Assembly (NCBI GenBank): GCA_013396915.1
Contig: VWZL01000283.1
Location: 186,001 to 250,000, forward strand
Length of the DNA stretch: 64,000 bases
Direction of reading: 5' to 3'
DNA from: Stercorarius parasiticus
Lineage: Eukaryota > Chordata > Aves > Charadriiformes > Stercorariidae
Of the stretch, positions 22,430 through 34,100 are shown one piece after another. Each line of letters starts with the position of its first letter. The stretch's first letter is position 1. Under the pieces are notes generated by a model. It ran no database searches and was not told the origin of the DNA. It saw nothing but the letters and a program-made list of their open reading frames with translations. The position numbers were made by a program, and so were the translations under genes.

Positions 22430-23210
22430 AGACAACCAAGAGAAGCTTGGACAGAAGACAGAACCTTTGTAAGTCAACTTGACTATTTATCAGTATGAGA
22501 GATTGCAGGCTTAATTTAACTTTGGAAGTGAACTGAGATGAAAATGGAATGGATTAAGAAATACCCTTAAAAACTTTGCAAGTGCTCTTAATATTTTTCT
22601 TACTGCAGACTTGGTAGTGGTTCTTTCCAAGACAGAGGAAAAAACATTTTTCCTTCACAGAACAGTGTCGTCATAACTGCAATCATCATAACTGCATTCT
22701 CCAACATGCTGATCGTATTGGAAAGGGAACTCGTGAGCACTAAGAAAATAATTTGAATTGACTTGCAATGCCAGAAATCTCCTTAAAATACATACTGTGA
22801 CATTTGACCAAGGGAGAAGTCATAGCATTTAAAGTGACTACAACCTTCTGGGCACATTGTCTGTGACTTAAATTGTAGCTCAAAAAGAAAAAAAGGCAAT
22901 AACAACCAAACACACTGCGGATTGCTCAATAAGGTGTTTCTTATATTTTATGTAACTTTCCCCTCCCAATATCTGTGGTACTTTCCCCCTTTTTTAAACC
23001 AACTAATATTAATTTTGTGCTACTATTGAATAGAAATAGGTAGAAATGTGTAATTATATTGTCTAACCTAAATAACGAGGTATGATTATAGCTTAAAACA
23101 TGAGACTTTTTTTTGTAAATTAAGTGATCAGGTTTAGCACTTTTTGATTATTTTGCTATAAAATTAAAGAGTAAATTTCATTAAAATAATATTCAGTGCT
23201 GCTAGACCTT
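22430..23210 (+). other. TMEM100: TMEM100 3' untranslated region (end approximate)
   Basis: An AT-rich stretch without coding potential follows the stop. ATTAAA hexamers at 23163-23168 and 23180-23185 are candidate poly(A) signals, followed by a T-rich stretch near 23220. An AATAAA at 24232-24237 could give a longer form. Without transcripts the end cannot be fixed. Confidence 0.45.
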
Positions 23211-23778
23211 TAGAAAAATCTTTTTTTTTTATTGCTATCTAGATAGCTTGTATCTTCAACTTTGACTGCTTTATGGTTCTATTTTTGTAGAACACCACCT
23301 GTGACAATAACTGTGAACATATGTACTGCTCATCTCTTCCAAAAATCTCTGTAGACTATGGATTTTGGTTTGCTAGCCCATCCCTCCTGCGGCTTGAAAA
23401 ATCGTAATGGTCAGTTCTGCAGACGTTACTGGCATAGTTAGTTTTAGACAGAACTATTAATAATTACTTGTGGAAGCAAAGTCATCGGTGTACTAAGTGT
23501 TTGCTGAATGAGCTTTGGGATTATGAGTCTCTACGAAAAGCAGGTGCCAGATGTCCCCTGTGTGTGTCCGAGATATTTGATTCTGTAAGTCTTGTGTTTT
23601 AGAGGTCTCCCAGCTTTTCTCAGGTAATGAATAATTGAGGGGCTGGTCCTAAATTGAAGCAAACCAGAACATTATTTCTTCATTGATATCTTGAAGGACA
23701 AGTGATGCTGAGACAAGTCACAGACTTCCACCCCAGCATGTATGACGGTGTCAGAAGGCAGAAGGCCTGCATGGAATC

Positions 23779-23832
23779 CTCTTTCTTTTTTTTTTTTTTT
23801 CCTTTCTCTCTTCCCTCCCTCTTACTTTCTCC
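23779..23832. repeat. Polypyrimidine tract
   Basis: About 54 bases almost entirely C and T, including 15 Ts in a row (23786-23800). Such tracts can form triplex or be slippage-prone. No retrocopy is attached. Confidence 0.85.
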
Positions 23833-26076
23833 TAACTCAAAAGGGCCTGATGTGATTTTTGTTTCCCCTGCTGCAGTAAGTGAGGCCTGTGCTAGCGTGC
23901 CTCCTCTTTGCCCTCCGGAGCCTCTGGCATCCTCCGCGGCTGTGGCAGTGCTGATGCAGAGCACACCTGCCAAGCAGGTGCCGCAGGGGACAGATAGACT
24001 TCTGCTGGTCATCCCGGAGCCCTATGCCTCTCCTGCTGAAACCACCCAAGCATTCTGTCTTAGGTGCCGCCTTTTTCTCTGCCCTCCATGGTTTAAGCTT
24101 GTTACATCCATAACTTATCCCCGGATTTGCAAAGTGCACTTCGTGTTTTAAATAGAGCAAGCTATATGTATGGGAGGGGATGTTTGGAGTCAGTATTTGC
24201 GTTGCCACACTCCGTGGTTACCAGACGCTATAATAAAATCACTTGCATCAGAGGAAAGCTGACAACACATTTTAGCACTTCCATAGCCCTAACTTAATCA
24301 CGGCAGGAAGCTTTCCTGCTGCTAGGAGAACATGTTGCGTCACCAGAACATCTGACACCGGTGTCTAATGTCAATCACTTTGCTTAAGGTCATTAAAAAT
24401 ATTAGGGTGTCCCCTTACGATGTACAGGTTTTGCATGAGTGACAATTCATGGGAAATGCATAGCATGATAAATAATGGAACAGGTGGAGTAAAGTGGTGT
24501 CTTTCCTGTTTAAAATGAGAAAAGTGATTGACGTTAGCAAAGCTGGATAAGCTAAATAGGGCTGTTTATTATTTTTCCCCCTGGGAACACAATAGTTTTT
24601 CTGACTCCTTCTTCCCTCTCCCCATTTCTTTTTCCTCAGTGGAATTTTGCAGGCTGCCGAGGAGAGAATTGCAGGGGCTGTAGAGATGCAGTGATTTCCA
24701 CTACGCATGTGTAGCAGCTCAGCCCTGTGATTCCAGGCTGAGCCCAGAGCAGAAGCACCCTGTTGCCCTCTTCAGAAGTCTTTCCCATACATGGGTCCTC
24801 CCTTCACCATTGGTGTGATACGGGCGAGCTTGCGTGCAGTGTGTGGAAGGAAAGTAGCGGTGCAAGGTGAGGCTCTGCTCCAAGTCAAAAAGAAAAGGCC
24901 AAACTCAGTGGAACAGAGGCAATGGGTTTTTGGCAGCAGTTTTTTCAGAAAGGGTAGGTGAGAGTGAGCAAGAGTCGCTCAGCTACTACTAGAAGAGATT
25001 TCCTTTCCCTTATCTCTGCTGTCTTTTATATTTGCACTGCATATACCAAGGACACAGCAGAGTGCCTGCACCACCCTCTGCCTTGCTAATTGCATGTAGG
25101 CATTAAGCAGCATGTAAGCAGTGACAGACAGCATCGCAATGACCCTAGGTGTGATCCCCAGCATGGGAAAGCTTCAGATACAACATGGTGTCCTGTAATA
25201 CCAGCGAACCGACAGGTTGAGAGGCCTCTAGGTAATATGGGGCCTCCATAGCACACACTGCTGAGCTCAGTAGCATCAGCTGGTCCTAGTGAGACAAAGT
25301 ACACGCACAAGCATCTTCATATGAAGCAGTGAGCGAAAGTCTGCACAGGAATTCACTCTTGATTTGTGTGCATTGGTTTTGGGACAATCTGAAGTAGTAG
25401 TACCGTCTTTTCTGATTGACCAATGATGACATCCAGCGCAAGTCTCACAATGCATGTTTCTTCCTGCAAATCTACATATTATAGACATTTTCATTGCTGT
25501 CCCCTCTCTCTCTGCACCCCTTGTCCTGGTTTCAACACAGGAAGAATACATTCTTTTTATCCCTTAAAAAACAATCATTCTGGGAGAGGTGCTATGTGAG
25601 TGTCATGTGACAGGCTTAGCACCTTCATTTTTCCAGAAACTGCTGATACATTTTCTACAAGGGCACATTTACAATGCTATTACAAGGGTCAACCACCTCA
25701 AACTGGTCATCTACAAACAGCAAAATTTCAGCTTGACCTAATCTGGTTCCCATGACCTAATTTGGATTGATTTGGGGTTTCATGCCTGGATGTCGGGTCA
25801 TGTAGTCCACCAAGTCTTTGACATGAAGCCATTTGGAACTCCACAATTGCTGTTTGCTGTTTCTCATGGGAACCTGAGAGGCAAAAGTCAGCCTGGAGGA
25901 TGCAACCCTGTGGAGATCACAATGACTTTCCAGCTCAGAAACACCTTCCCTTCTGGTGTGAAAAGGCTTTGAATGTGGCAAATGGTATTTTGGTTCTGGG
26001 AGAGGTTGGGTGGGAGCTGATGCAAATTTTATTGTCACAATTGCTTGTCTCTCCCTTCCTGAAAGCTCTGGCGGTG

Positions 26077-26084
26077 TTGCGCAA
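26077..26084. promoter_or_regulatory. Perfect C/EBP palindrome
   Basis: TTGCGCAA is the ideal C/EBP dimer site. It sits in a CpG-bearing patch about 3.6 kb downstream of TMEM100. Motif only; there is no evidence of use. Confidence 0.3.
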
Positions 26085-28756
26085 GCAAAATTGCCCTCAC
26101 AAGGATAGAAAATTATCTAATAGGGGAATTGCGCTGGTGCACCGGGCAAATGTTACGGGGATCTTAAATAATAATTTCAAAACTTAAGCACAGGAAATTG
26201 TGTATGTAACTACACCCTGTATTGCTATTGTACACAAAGCCAGTTATAGCCTGGGACAGTATTTTAAAATAATAATCAGTTTGGTATGACAATGCCTAGT
26301 ATTTGTTCAAGTCAAAACGCCCAATTTATGATTCCCCAGTCACTTCACATGTCATGTTTTGTACGTGACTGTGGTTCTAATACCATAATTTGCCAGGTTT
26401 AACAAAAAAAAAAAGAGAGAGAGAAAGGTTAGTTTTGTGGACTTGTGTCAAGAATTAAGTTTCTCTGCCTTGGACACATGGGAGAGCTCCTGTTACCAAA
26501 CAACGAATGTACTGTATTAATGCAGCTCTACAGAACAGGAACCAGGCTCGGAGTATGGAACAAAGAAAGGCCTGAGAGTGTCATCAGGAATCAGAAGGGT
26601 CAGGCCAGGAACAAGCCCTCTGGAATATCCCCTATTCTTGCCTGAGTTTTGCTTTTTACGATGGGCTCCAAAATAAGAAAAGCAGAACAATATTGGCAGC
26701 TGTCATTTTGCATTTGTATTTTGAAATACCTCTGTTGCCTTTAGATTGTAGGATGTTTTAGCTATATCAGTATAAATCTTTGTCAATTACAAAGGGCTTT
26801 TATACATAAAAGTACATTGACGTATCAAGAATTGCACTGTATGATGTAAAAAATGATATAAATCCTGGCAAAACTCTGTGTATAGACTAAATCTTACAGG
26901 CTAAACCATATGGGAGAACAATGGTCTTAAACTGCAGAATCAACTTGAATTTTTGGCTTTTATTCAGGTTGTTGATGTCACTATTAACATGACAGAGGAC
27001 CTAATCCTTCCTCTTGTGAGAAGCCAGTTGGAGTCATATTGTCCTAGCTCAGTGCATCCAAAAATTTGCATTTATGGCAAACATGGCATTTGTGAAAAAG
27101 ATTTTTTTTTTTCGTTGGTTGCTTTCACTTCATAACTCTTCTGTGCTTTCTAGAGTAAGAGAAAAAAAAAGGTATTAAACTTTAAAAATGGAGAAGAAAG
27201 GAGGAAAGAAAGAGCATACAACAGCAGATGTTGGACACTGCATAAAGTCACGGAGGGATAGTAGAGCTTTACACAATTGCCTTGTTGAAAGACAGAGATT
27301 TTTAAAAATATGTAAGTCTTGTTTCTGATACAACCTTGTCTGTATCCTCGGCTTCATTCTTATAAAATGCCTGAAGTCCCCAGGCTAACATCAGTCTTAG
27401 ATCTCACCTCATATTTCTTCTCCTTTTCTGTTTCCTAGGAACCAGTTAGCTCAGCAAAAGGCAGAAGTTTAATTTCTTACCATCATTTGCAGTCTGACTG
27501 AAATTAAAATGGCCATTTGGGATTTGCAGAGGCGCTGCCCCCATGGTTTTGTAAGTTATAAGGCATTCAGCCACAGTCTACTCTTGAAAAGGAAGGCACT
27601 ATAGAGAGGTAAAAATTTATGTACTGCAGCAAGAGATGTCAGTGAATATTCTATTAAAAAAAAAAGGTAAATAACACCAGAGCAGCCCTTCACCACCTCT
27701 TCTCAGCCACATTCCCTTTCAATCTGAAGGCCCGAGTTTGTGAATAGAGTTAACAGCTTTCCTGGAAAACTGGCCCATGACATTATTTCCTTGTGAACTC
27801 CATCCACCTGTCATGTTAGGGCTTGGTGCGACGCCAGCACTGGCAGGAAATAATAGGCAGCAGGATGCTGGTGTGTGTCGATGGCCCTGACCCTCCCATT
27901 CCTGAACATGAATAAGCTTCGAGCTCACAAGGCGTCACAGCAGCACGGCTTCTGGGCCCACAGAAACGCATGGGTGGGATGCACAGCCACTAAAATAACA
28001 TCCAGCCAGCCAAGCCGCAGCAACAGAGCTGCATGGGAAGAGATGGTGTCACATTCTCGCTGCCTGCTGCTCTTTGTTCTTTCCCCTGCGCTCTCGCTGA
28101 GCTGGGGATAGCACAATGGCTGCTTAACAAAGAAAAAAAAGTACAAAGTACGCCTGTATGTGAATTAGCTGAGATTCCCCAAAAGAACACAAAAGCTTCA
28201 TTGAACAACTTTCACCACTTCTTAAGGGAAATGCACTGGTGAGGGAACATAAGCTATCAGCTTGAAATGGTTGCAGCTAGCTTGCTCCTCATATTGCACC
28301 TGGGAAAGGTAGTTCCATTCAGTATTTAGCAGGACAAACTCTTGGGAGATTAAATGGTGAATTAGGGGAGCCCAAATCATCCCTTAAATGAGACCTGGGT
28401 TCAGTTTATGACAGGGTGCAAACTGAAGCATGCGTTCTCCAAGACTACCCCAGCAGCCCCTGGGTAGTTGGCATCCCCAAATCCTTCATAGACCTTGGGC
28501 AGAGTGCAGAGAGGAGGACAGGAAGACTTCTTATTTCCACTTTCCCCTCTGCCAGATCACATGCGACAAAATCTGTTTAGGTTCTCATATGGCAGTTCTT
28601 CTCTGAGGTACTCCTAGTACTATATCTGGAATATTGGTCCTCTTGCTCCTCACCTCAAAGCTGTAGGAGATAGCTGTGCTCTCCTGAAGGACATCACATT
28701 TTTAAACCCAAAGTCATTAGTTCATTTTTTAATATCTTCAGCTGTTCTGTATTGGT

Positions 28757-28778
28757 AAAAAAAAAATTAAAAAAATAA
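28757..28778. repeat. A-rich tract
   Basis: Ten As, two Ts and further A blocks, followed by a short TA/CA alternating stretch to about 28812. Confidence 0.8.
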
Positions 28779-31179
28779 AACAGAAAAGATCATATATATG
28801 CACACACATATGCTTCTTTGACTACACATAAGGGCAAATAGCCTGAGATATGTGTACTTCTAATGCTTGCACCATAAAAATGCACTCCCCCAAAGGAAGC
28901 TTCTTCCCAGGACTGATGGCCGAGAGCCAGAATAATTGCTGGAAGGGCTGGGCATGTTGGGGCTGCAGCTGAAATGAAAGTTTGTTTGTAAGCCAGTGCT
29001 CACCACCTCCCCACTGCCTTTGCAGTCTGATGGTGAAGAAATGTCTGATCCCACAAGCTGGCTCTGGCTTCTTGTGGTGAGATGTCTGCTTCTCTGAATC
29101 AAGCTACGATCATTTTTCTCACCTTCCGTGTAATGGAAGAGCTGAAATCCCACTGTACTTCACGTCATGTAACTCAAGAGCTCCTTGGTTAGAGTGCTGG
29201 GGTCAGATACACAGTCCGTGTGAATAGGCTTAGTCCCCTGGAATCGATGGGGTATGTTATGTATGACCATCTGTGTTGCCACTTCTGTTTTGTTTTTAGT
29301 TGGATAGAGACAAAGAAAATTTCATTCTTTGCCTAACAACTGATGGTGCTTCAAAGAATTAGCTCTGCTATCACACAAGCAAAGGGCTTTTCAGCCATCA
29401 CTCCAACCTGTAAAATAAAATTGGAAAGAAATATCCTGATCTCTTAGCAATTTCCCTATAAATAGTTTTCATAAGAAAATCAAACGACCGGATCAATTGT
29501 TGCCTGATCTGGAACAAAACTGGTACAGCTTAAGTTTAATGAAATCCATGCTTGAAGCAAACCATCCTTTCACCCCTTACCCTTTTTGTCCAAAGGCAAA
29601 ACTGCTGAAGTGAACAATGTCATTCCTGCACAAAGATCAGAAAGACAGTCAAGTTATTGCTAACATTTCAGCTCTCACAAGATGAGTGATTAATAGGACC
29701 TACACCTTCATTTGCCTTTTAAAATTAACAAAACCCCAACAACCTAGAAAACAAGCTTTTCTTCCCTTGGCAAAGTATTTCAGTTCCTCCGTCACAGCAG
29801 CTGAGACATTACAGGCATCGTAGCCTCAATTGCCACCAGCTCCAGGTATTGTGAAAGATGTAAACCATCAGTGTTGGGCACAGTGTTCACATCACATTCA
29901 CTGACGTGCTCAAGTTCTGCCCCATAGTGCTGACATCAGTGGGGCTAAGATGACTTTTCTGAGCAGCCACCTCTTCCTCACTGTAGCCCTGGCTGCTTGG
30001 TCATGCCAGGCAGGACTAGAGGGACTTATCTCCAGACACAAAAAAGTGCAGTTGGACTGTAACGTGACCAGAAGTGAAAGCATTGAGCCTGGAGCTCAGG
30101 ATGGGACACAAAAAATCAGGGAGAATTCATGTGCACTTGTGTGTTTTGCTCCTACTAATGTTAAAGCAGAGGTGAGTAGTCCAGAGAAGAACTGAAACAC
30201 ATTGGCAACCAGCTTGGAAAGGCTTTTGCCATTGCTGCTCTTGATGTATCTGTTCCCTGGGTGGATGAAGGGCTTCGTTTTGCTTTGTATAAGCAAAGCA
30301 GTCAGGAGATCTGGGCTCCAAGAAGAGTGTTGCCGGACACCCTGGAGCATCTGATGAATCACAGTGTGTTGCTGCTAATGCACTTCTGGCAGTGGCTTTG
30401 TGGGACTTCAGGGGAACTAGTCGTTAGATCATTTCCCGTGGGCCACCAACCGGGGACTTGATCAGATGGTATCAACTTTCACTCTGGTCTTTGGTCAAAA
30501 TGGTCAATAAAAAACATTCCCCTGGTGGTGGTAAAACCATTTGTGCTTCTGTTGAAGAATTACTGCTCCATCGTCTTTGTAATACAAGCTCTTCCCAGTC
30601 AGAGCCACAAATTTTAAAACTGGCACCAGAACTGGCTATTACTAAACACCACAACTGCACAGGAATTGGCAGACAGACATTGCCCTACCCAGCAAGTCAC
30701 GTTCTACAAATGCCCTCGGCATCTACAAGTGGATCTCGGCACTTTTGACAAAACTTCACTGTGTTTTTACAGGACTCGGATCTCTCAATCCATCAACTTT
30801 ATGTGTATTTTCTGTTAGTTTCACACCGAGGTAGAGAGTGACCAGTAAGTACAACCGGTGCCAGTGCATGACAGAGCAGGGTGATAAGGGGGAACCAGGA
30901 CACGCACGGCCCCATTTCCCGTTGGATGGGTGGGCTGCAGCTGCCTGCCACTGCTGAACCAACCTTTGTGTATGGGTCCTGCAGTTCTCATCGTCTCCTG
31001 TCTCCAGGAAGGGCTCGGCGCAGAGTCTCGGTGACACGACTGTGCCAGACCAGCACCTTGAGTCCCCCCAGAGCGCAGGGCTGTGGAGCGCTGCTGGCAC
31101 AGCTGCCTGCACCAACCCGTTGCACAGCGTGAAGGTCCTGTTAGAGCTGCACAGGGACACAAATTTTGGATATTTTTGA

Positions 31180-31193
31180 GCGCCATCTGCTGG
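31180..31193 (-). promoter_or_regulatory. Perfect CTCF core consensus
   Basis: On the minus strand the 14 bases read CCAGCAGATGGCGC and fit CCASYAGRKGGCRS at every position. It lies about 8.8 kb downstream of the TMEM100 stop. A site here could act as a domain boundary or loop anchor. Motif evidence only. Confidence 0.5.
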
Positions 31194-34100
31194 AGTTTTA
31201 CCTGTTTTCTATTTGTTTGCACACGAAGTGTACTGCTTATATATTCATACGTATATAATTTTCTGTGTTAAGAGGTATGAAGGATTTCAAATTGAGGAGA
31301 AGAATGAGAAAGTAAGAGTTCAGCACCATGGTGCTCCCAAAACTGATAGGCATCCCTGCAGCGTCAATACAAGCACTTCACCACGCTCCCATGTTTTCAT
31401 GGTTCTGATACTCTTTAATTTCCTAGGGTGAAAGATTTCCAAATGCTAGAGTTTACAGCTGGTCAGAAACTCCCAAGTGAATAGTCTTCCACTGGAAAAT
31501 GATGATCCGATTAACTTAAAATGTTTCATAAGTATGTAGCAATTTTGTGGCCTATTCATTTTTACAGGAAATTGTAATCATTGTATTAACACATTTAAAT
31601 TTCAACTGCATTGTTTTTAAAAAAATCAAAAAGAGAAAGATGACACAAAACATTTTTATCTTGCTGAAACGAAATATTATACACATATATGAAAGCTCTA
31701 TACCTAAATCCATGCATAGGTAAACTCCCAAGACTGAGATTTGCATCCCGATTTGGGATCGGGATTGCGATCCCTGAATTTTTATTTCTCTATTCTATGT
31801 TGTTTTGAGAGAAAATAACCTGACTTGGGAAATTCTTTCTCTCCGTTTCTGTCCGTGCACACAATGCTGATACCTTGCTAAACCCTAATTCTGCCGACGT
31901 ACTCAGTTCAGCAGAGCAGACTGTTGGCAGTTGGAGTTTCCTGTAGCAGAGGCAAACCTTTTGTACTTTTTCCCTTTGGGCAATTTTCTTTTTCCCAGTG
32001 TTAGAAGTGTGCGAGGTCTTTCCAGCTGGGAAATGCACGTTGCAGGCAGCGAGGCCAAGTGTACAAAGAGAAAGGAGTCTTGGTACAAGTTACGACACCG
32101 ACATCTGGCATATAGATTTGACATCTCCGTCGCCTCCTTTGCTGGACAATGCTCTTGTCCCCAGAGTGAAGTCTTTGTTAAACGCTGGAACTTTGCAAAT
32201 GTGACTGGCACCAGCTCTGCAGAGTACTTTGTGAGAGTTCTCATTTGCACGGATCCGTCATTTGAGAGAAGTAAAATGTTCTCCTCAGGTCTTTCTAGCA
32301 TCAAGTATTTGGGAAGCCAGGCCCAGTTGCAGAAAGCTATAGTCTGAACACAGGACAGCAGACATCAAGTTGGACTGAAGAACAGTTTGGAGTGAATGAG
32401 GCAAGTGTTTGGGAAAGAAGTAGTAGTCACAGCTTGCTCTCCAAATAACTCTTGCAAAAAATGGCCAGTTTTTACCAGGAGTCAGAGAGCTGTTGTTCAG
32501 ACTCGGGCACTGTTTGCTCCTGGTGTTGACACACCATCTGTGGGGATGACTGCAATTTCCTTCTCATTCAGACACTCATTTTAGCTGCTTTGGGATGGAC
32601 TAGCTGTGCAGAGGTATCATTTAATCACAGGGACAAGTCTAAGAAGGAGACATGTGAAGGACACCCTGCGAAGTCACTCTTCTTTTTTCTTTCCAGCTTG
32701 AAAGTGGTAATAGGAGGGTTGTTCGGTGGGTATGGTGGTGCCTGGGAATTTGTATTTAATTTCTACACCTGCCCTGAAGTGACGCCCTTCTAGTCTTTGC
32801 GGTGTGTCTGGAACACACCACGGATGGTGCTTATTGATCTGCCTTGCTGGTGAGACTGCGGGTTCCCTGGAGCAGGGCTGTCTCTGCCTGTGTTGGTGCG
32901 TGGGACAGCACAGCAGTGAGCAGCCATCTCCAGTGGTCCAACACCTGTGCAGCTCCAGCAGACCAGCAAGGTGTTTGGGAGGCCAGACACTCAAAAGCCC
33001 CTGAAGAACAAGTATTATGGGCAGGAGAGGAGAAGAAATCATCATTTCCAGCAGAGAGAGATGCTGTGTGCCCACCGTTGATAGGGGTTAGGTGAGCAGA
33101 GCTGTTCTGCGTCCCCTGTGCATCACAGGCAGAAGAAGCAACAGTGTAAATTGCATTAAATGGTCTGATTAGATTTTTTTTTCCAGCAAAATTTAAATCC
33201 ACCTTGAAAGAAAAAGTGTTCCCTTGGGCTAATGCAGCAGTTGAGCTGAACATACAAGATGCTATTGAAGCAATTTTTGGCATGGAAGAGATTAAGTACC
33301 GTGAAGTCAGAACTAAAAGCTTGCAGTTCAGCAACACGCATAGCATGAAATTACATTCCTGAACATGTGAATTATATCATGGTCAGAACTCATGGCCATC
33401 TGACAACTGCCTTGGGAAGTTTTGTATTAAAGTCCTGTCAAGCATTACAAGTGTCCTAAAGTGATGACGGAATGACTGATTAGAGAGGGGCCTGTAGCAT
33501 TGCTGGCAGCTGCTAATGAATGGCCTTGAACTGTGGAGAAACGCTCCGGCGTCCTATCGGAGGAAGAATGTGTTCTAAAACATTAGCTCATTTTAGAGGA
33601 TTTTTAAGTCTGTCTGTAAATGAACACGTACATCCACAAAGTGCCCTCCTTCCGTGTGATCAATGAGCATACCTAGATGCTAGAAAGGGAGAAAATAAAA
33701 AGCTGTGTTGTTTTGGAATGGAGACCTTGATAATGGGTCCAAGAAGAGAACTCGGCTCCTGTCTCCGTCTTCTCTAAATCTACTTTTTCTTGCAGAGAAT
33801 GGAAAGAAAAGTCTTTACTTTTTACTAGGATCTTTTTAAATACTGGCATGTTTCCATCATCTTATTTGATATATGAAGCATAAATAGGCAACTTGCTCAT
33901 GCATGGGCTGTGTTTATATAACTCAGTCTTATCATATGATATTGGAACATTTCGATAGTGTTTGCCAAATATAAGCTTGTGGCTCAAGTTTCTGGATATA
34001 TTTAAAAATTTTCAAGATGGGCTCATTAGCTACACTTCCATTACACACTTGTTCCTAAATGATGAAATTAATTCTCATTTTATTTTCTCAAAGTTATTTT

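Larger units (their letters stand above)
23211..31100. other. Non-coding flank downstream of TMEM100
   Basis: No gene recognised. The stretch holds a pyrimidine tract (23779-23832), a 12-base palindrome GACACCGGTGTC (24354-24365), a CpG-bearing patch with a perfect C/EBP palindrome (26040-26190) and an A-rich tract (28757-28778). Open frames of 100-150 codons near 23700-24210 and 30756-31222 lack any domain and overlap on both strands. Confidence 0.7.

Noticed and set aside
26953..27132. Open frame near an acceptor-like TTTTATTCAG
   Set aside because: It ends in a poly-T-encoded Phe run and has no similarity to a known protein; the signal is too weak.
29168..29250. tRNA-like A-box (TGGTTAGAGTGCTGG) with a weak B-box-like segment
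   Set aside because: The arms do not fold into a cloverleaf and the B box is off consensus. It is more likely chance or an eroded repeat.
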